Below are positions 63,831-64,000 of a stretch of 64,000 bases of DNA, one piece after another. The position numbers and the translations under genes are program-made. Origin of the DNA: Porticoccus sp. W117. GTDB taxonomy: Bacteria > Pseudomonadota > Gammaproteobacteria > Pseudomonadales > Porticoccaceae. Numbering within the stretch: the first letter of the stretch is position 1; each line of letters begins with the position of its first letter. The notes beneath the pieces were generated by a model, which saw only the letters and a program-made list of their open reading frames with translations, was not told where the DNA came from and searched no databases. The DNA lies in NCBI RefSeq assembly GCF_030341905.1, contig NZ_JATAAF010000006.1, positions 108,960 to 172,959 of the forward strand. The letters run 5' to 3'.

Positions 63831-64000
63831 TCAGGCCGCCATCTGAGCAATTTTCTTGATGTTTTGGGCAGTTGCAGCCATCAGACACTGACCAGCCACT
63901 CTATTAAGCCTGGTGTAGCGAGCATATCGATAACCGTGTAGTTGTTTAGCATCAGCGAAGCTGCGTTCAACTGTCTCCTGCCGGCGCCTGTAAATCTCTT
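63831..64000 (-). CDS. IS1182-type transposase, C-terminal end (runs off window)
   Basis: The minus strand gives 55 residues ending at the TGA at 63831-63833: EIYRRRQETVERSFADAKQL, then HGYRYARYTRLNRV and QCLMAATAQNIKKIAQMAA. RRQETVERSFADAK-GYRYAR is the distinctive C-terminal block of IS1182-family DDE transposases and holds the last acidic residue. The start lies beyond 64000. Confidence 0.9.
   Translation of the reverse strand, partial: EIYRRRQETVERSFADAKQLHGYRYARYTRLNRVAGQCLMAATAQNIKKIAQMAA

Overview
The window reads as chromosome of a Gram-negative, polarly flagellated gammaproteobacterium with moderate GC. Supporting traits are sigma54-type flagellar promoters, FabV, AmpD/AmpE/AmpG, SspA/SspB beside the bc1 complex, and tandem DUF1631 genes beside nadC. 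Gene content (exosortase, expanded opp locus, abundant palindromic repeats) suggests a marine Cellvibrionales-like lineage, but that placement is an inference.

Layout. 1-8207: flagellar rod, hook and ring operon flgBCDEFGHI on the minus strand, running off the left edge at flgI, with divergent flgA and then flgMN. Two sigma54-like promoters and one FliA-like promoter have exact spacing. 8446-17291: housekeeping and metabolic genes on the minus strand: sbcB, an OmpA-type porin, class I fumarase, a coiled-coil membrane protein, a PuuD-like membrane protein, an APC permease, a PhnZ-like HD oxygenase and a methyltransferase. 17507-32696: one long minus-strand array. Transcription order is MBOAT acyltransferase, its SGNH-like partner, five tandem paralogous oligopeptide-binding proteins, then oppD, oppF, oppB, oppC. 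The first binding protein has no signal peptide and begins instead with a Phd/YefM antitoxin-like domain. 33133-34676: a BrnTA module and two small AT-rich orphan genes. 34929-38422: sodB, groESL, fxsA with a MITE-like element touching its stop codon. 38549-39813: a complete IS3-family element with a 3-bp target duplication. 39870-50821: ATL protein, AmpG-like permease, ABC-2 exporter, ampDE, two DUF1631 genes, nadC. 50921-53732: a VIT/VWA surface protein with a PEP-CTERM-like tail, overlapping its own exosortase. 53627-57569: metallo-beta-lactamase-fold hydrolase, fabV and a HipBA module. 57661-59211: IS5 remnant, a possible group IIC intron remnant, and a thiolase. 59331-63359: sspB, sspA, a fused cytochrome b/c1 gene and the Rieske gene. 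63831-64000: the end of an IS1182-type transposase leaving the window.

The most striking theme is a dense set of palindromic elements from several families. Two of them lie inside genes, in frame, between the start codon and the hydrophobic core of a lipoprotein signal peptide (flgH and the third opp binding protein). The second theme is the Phd domain fused to a substrate-binding protein.
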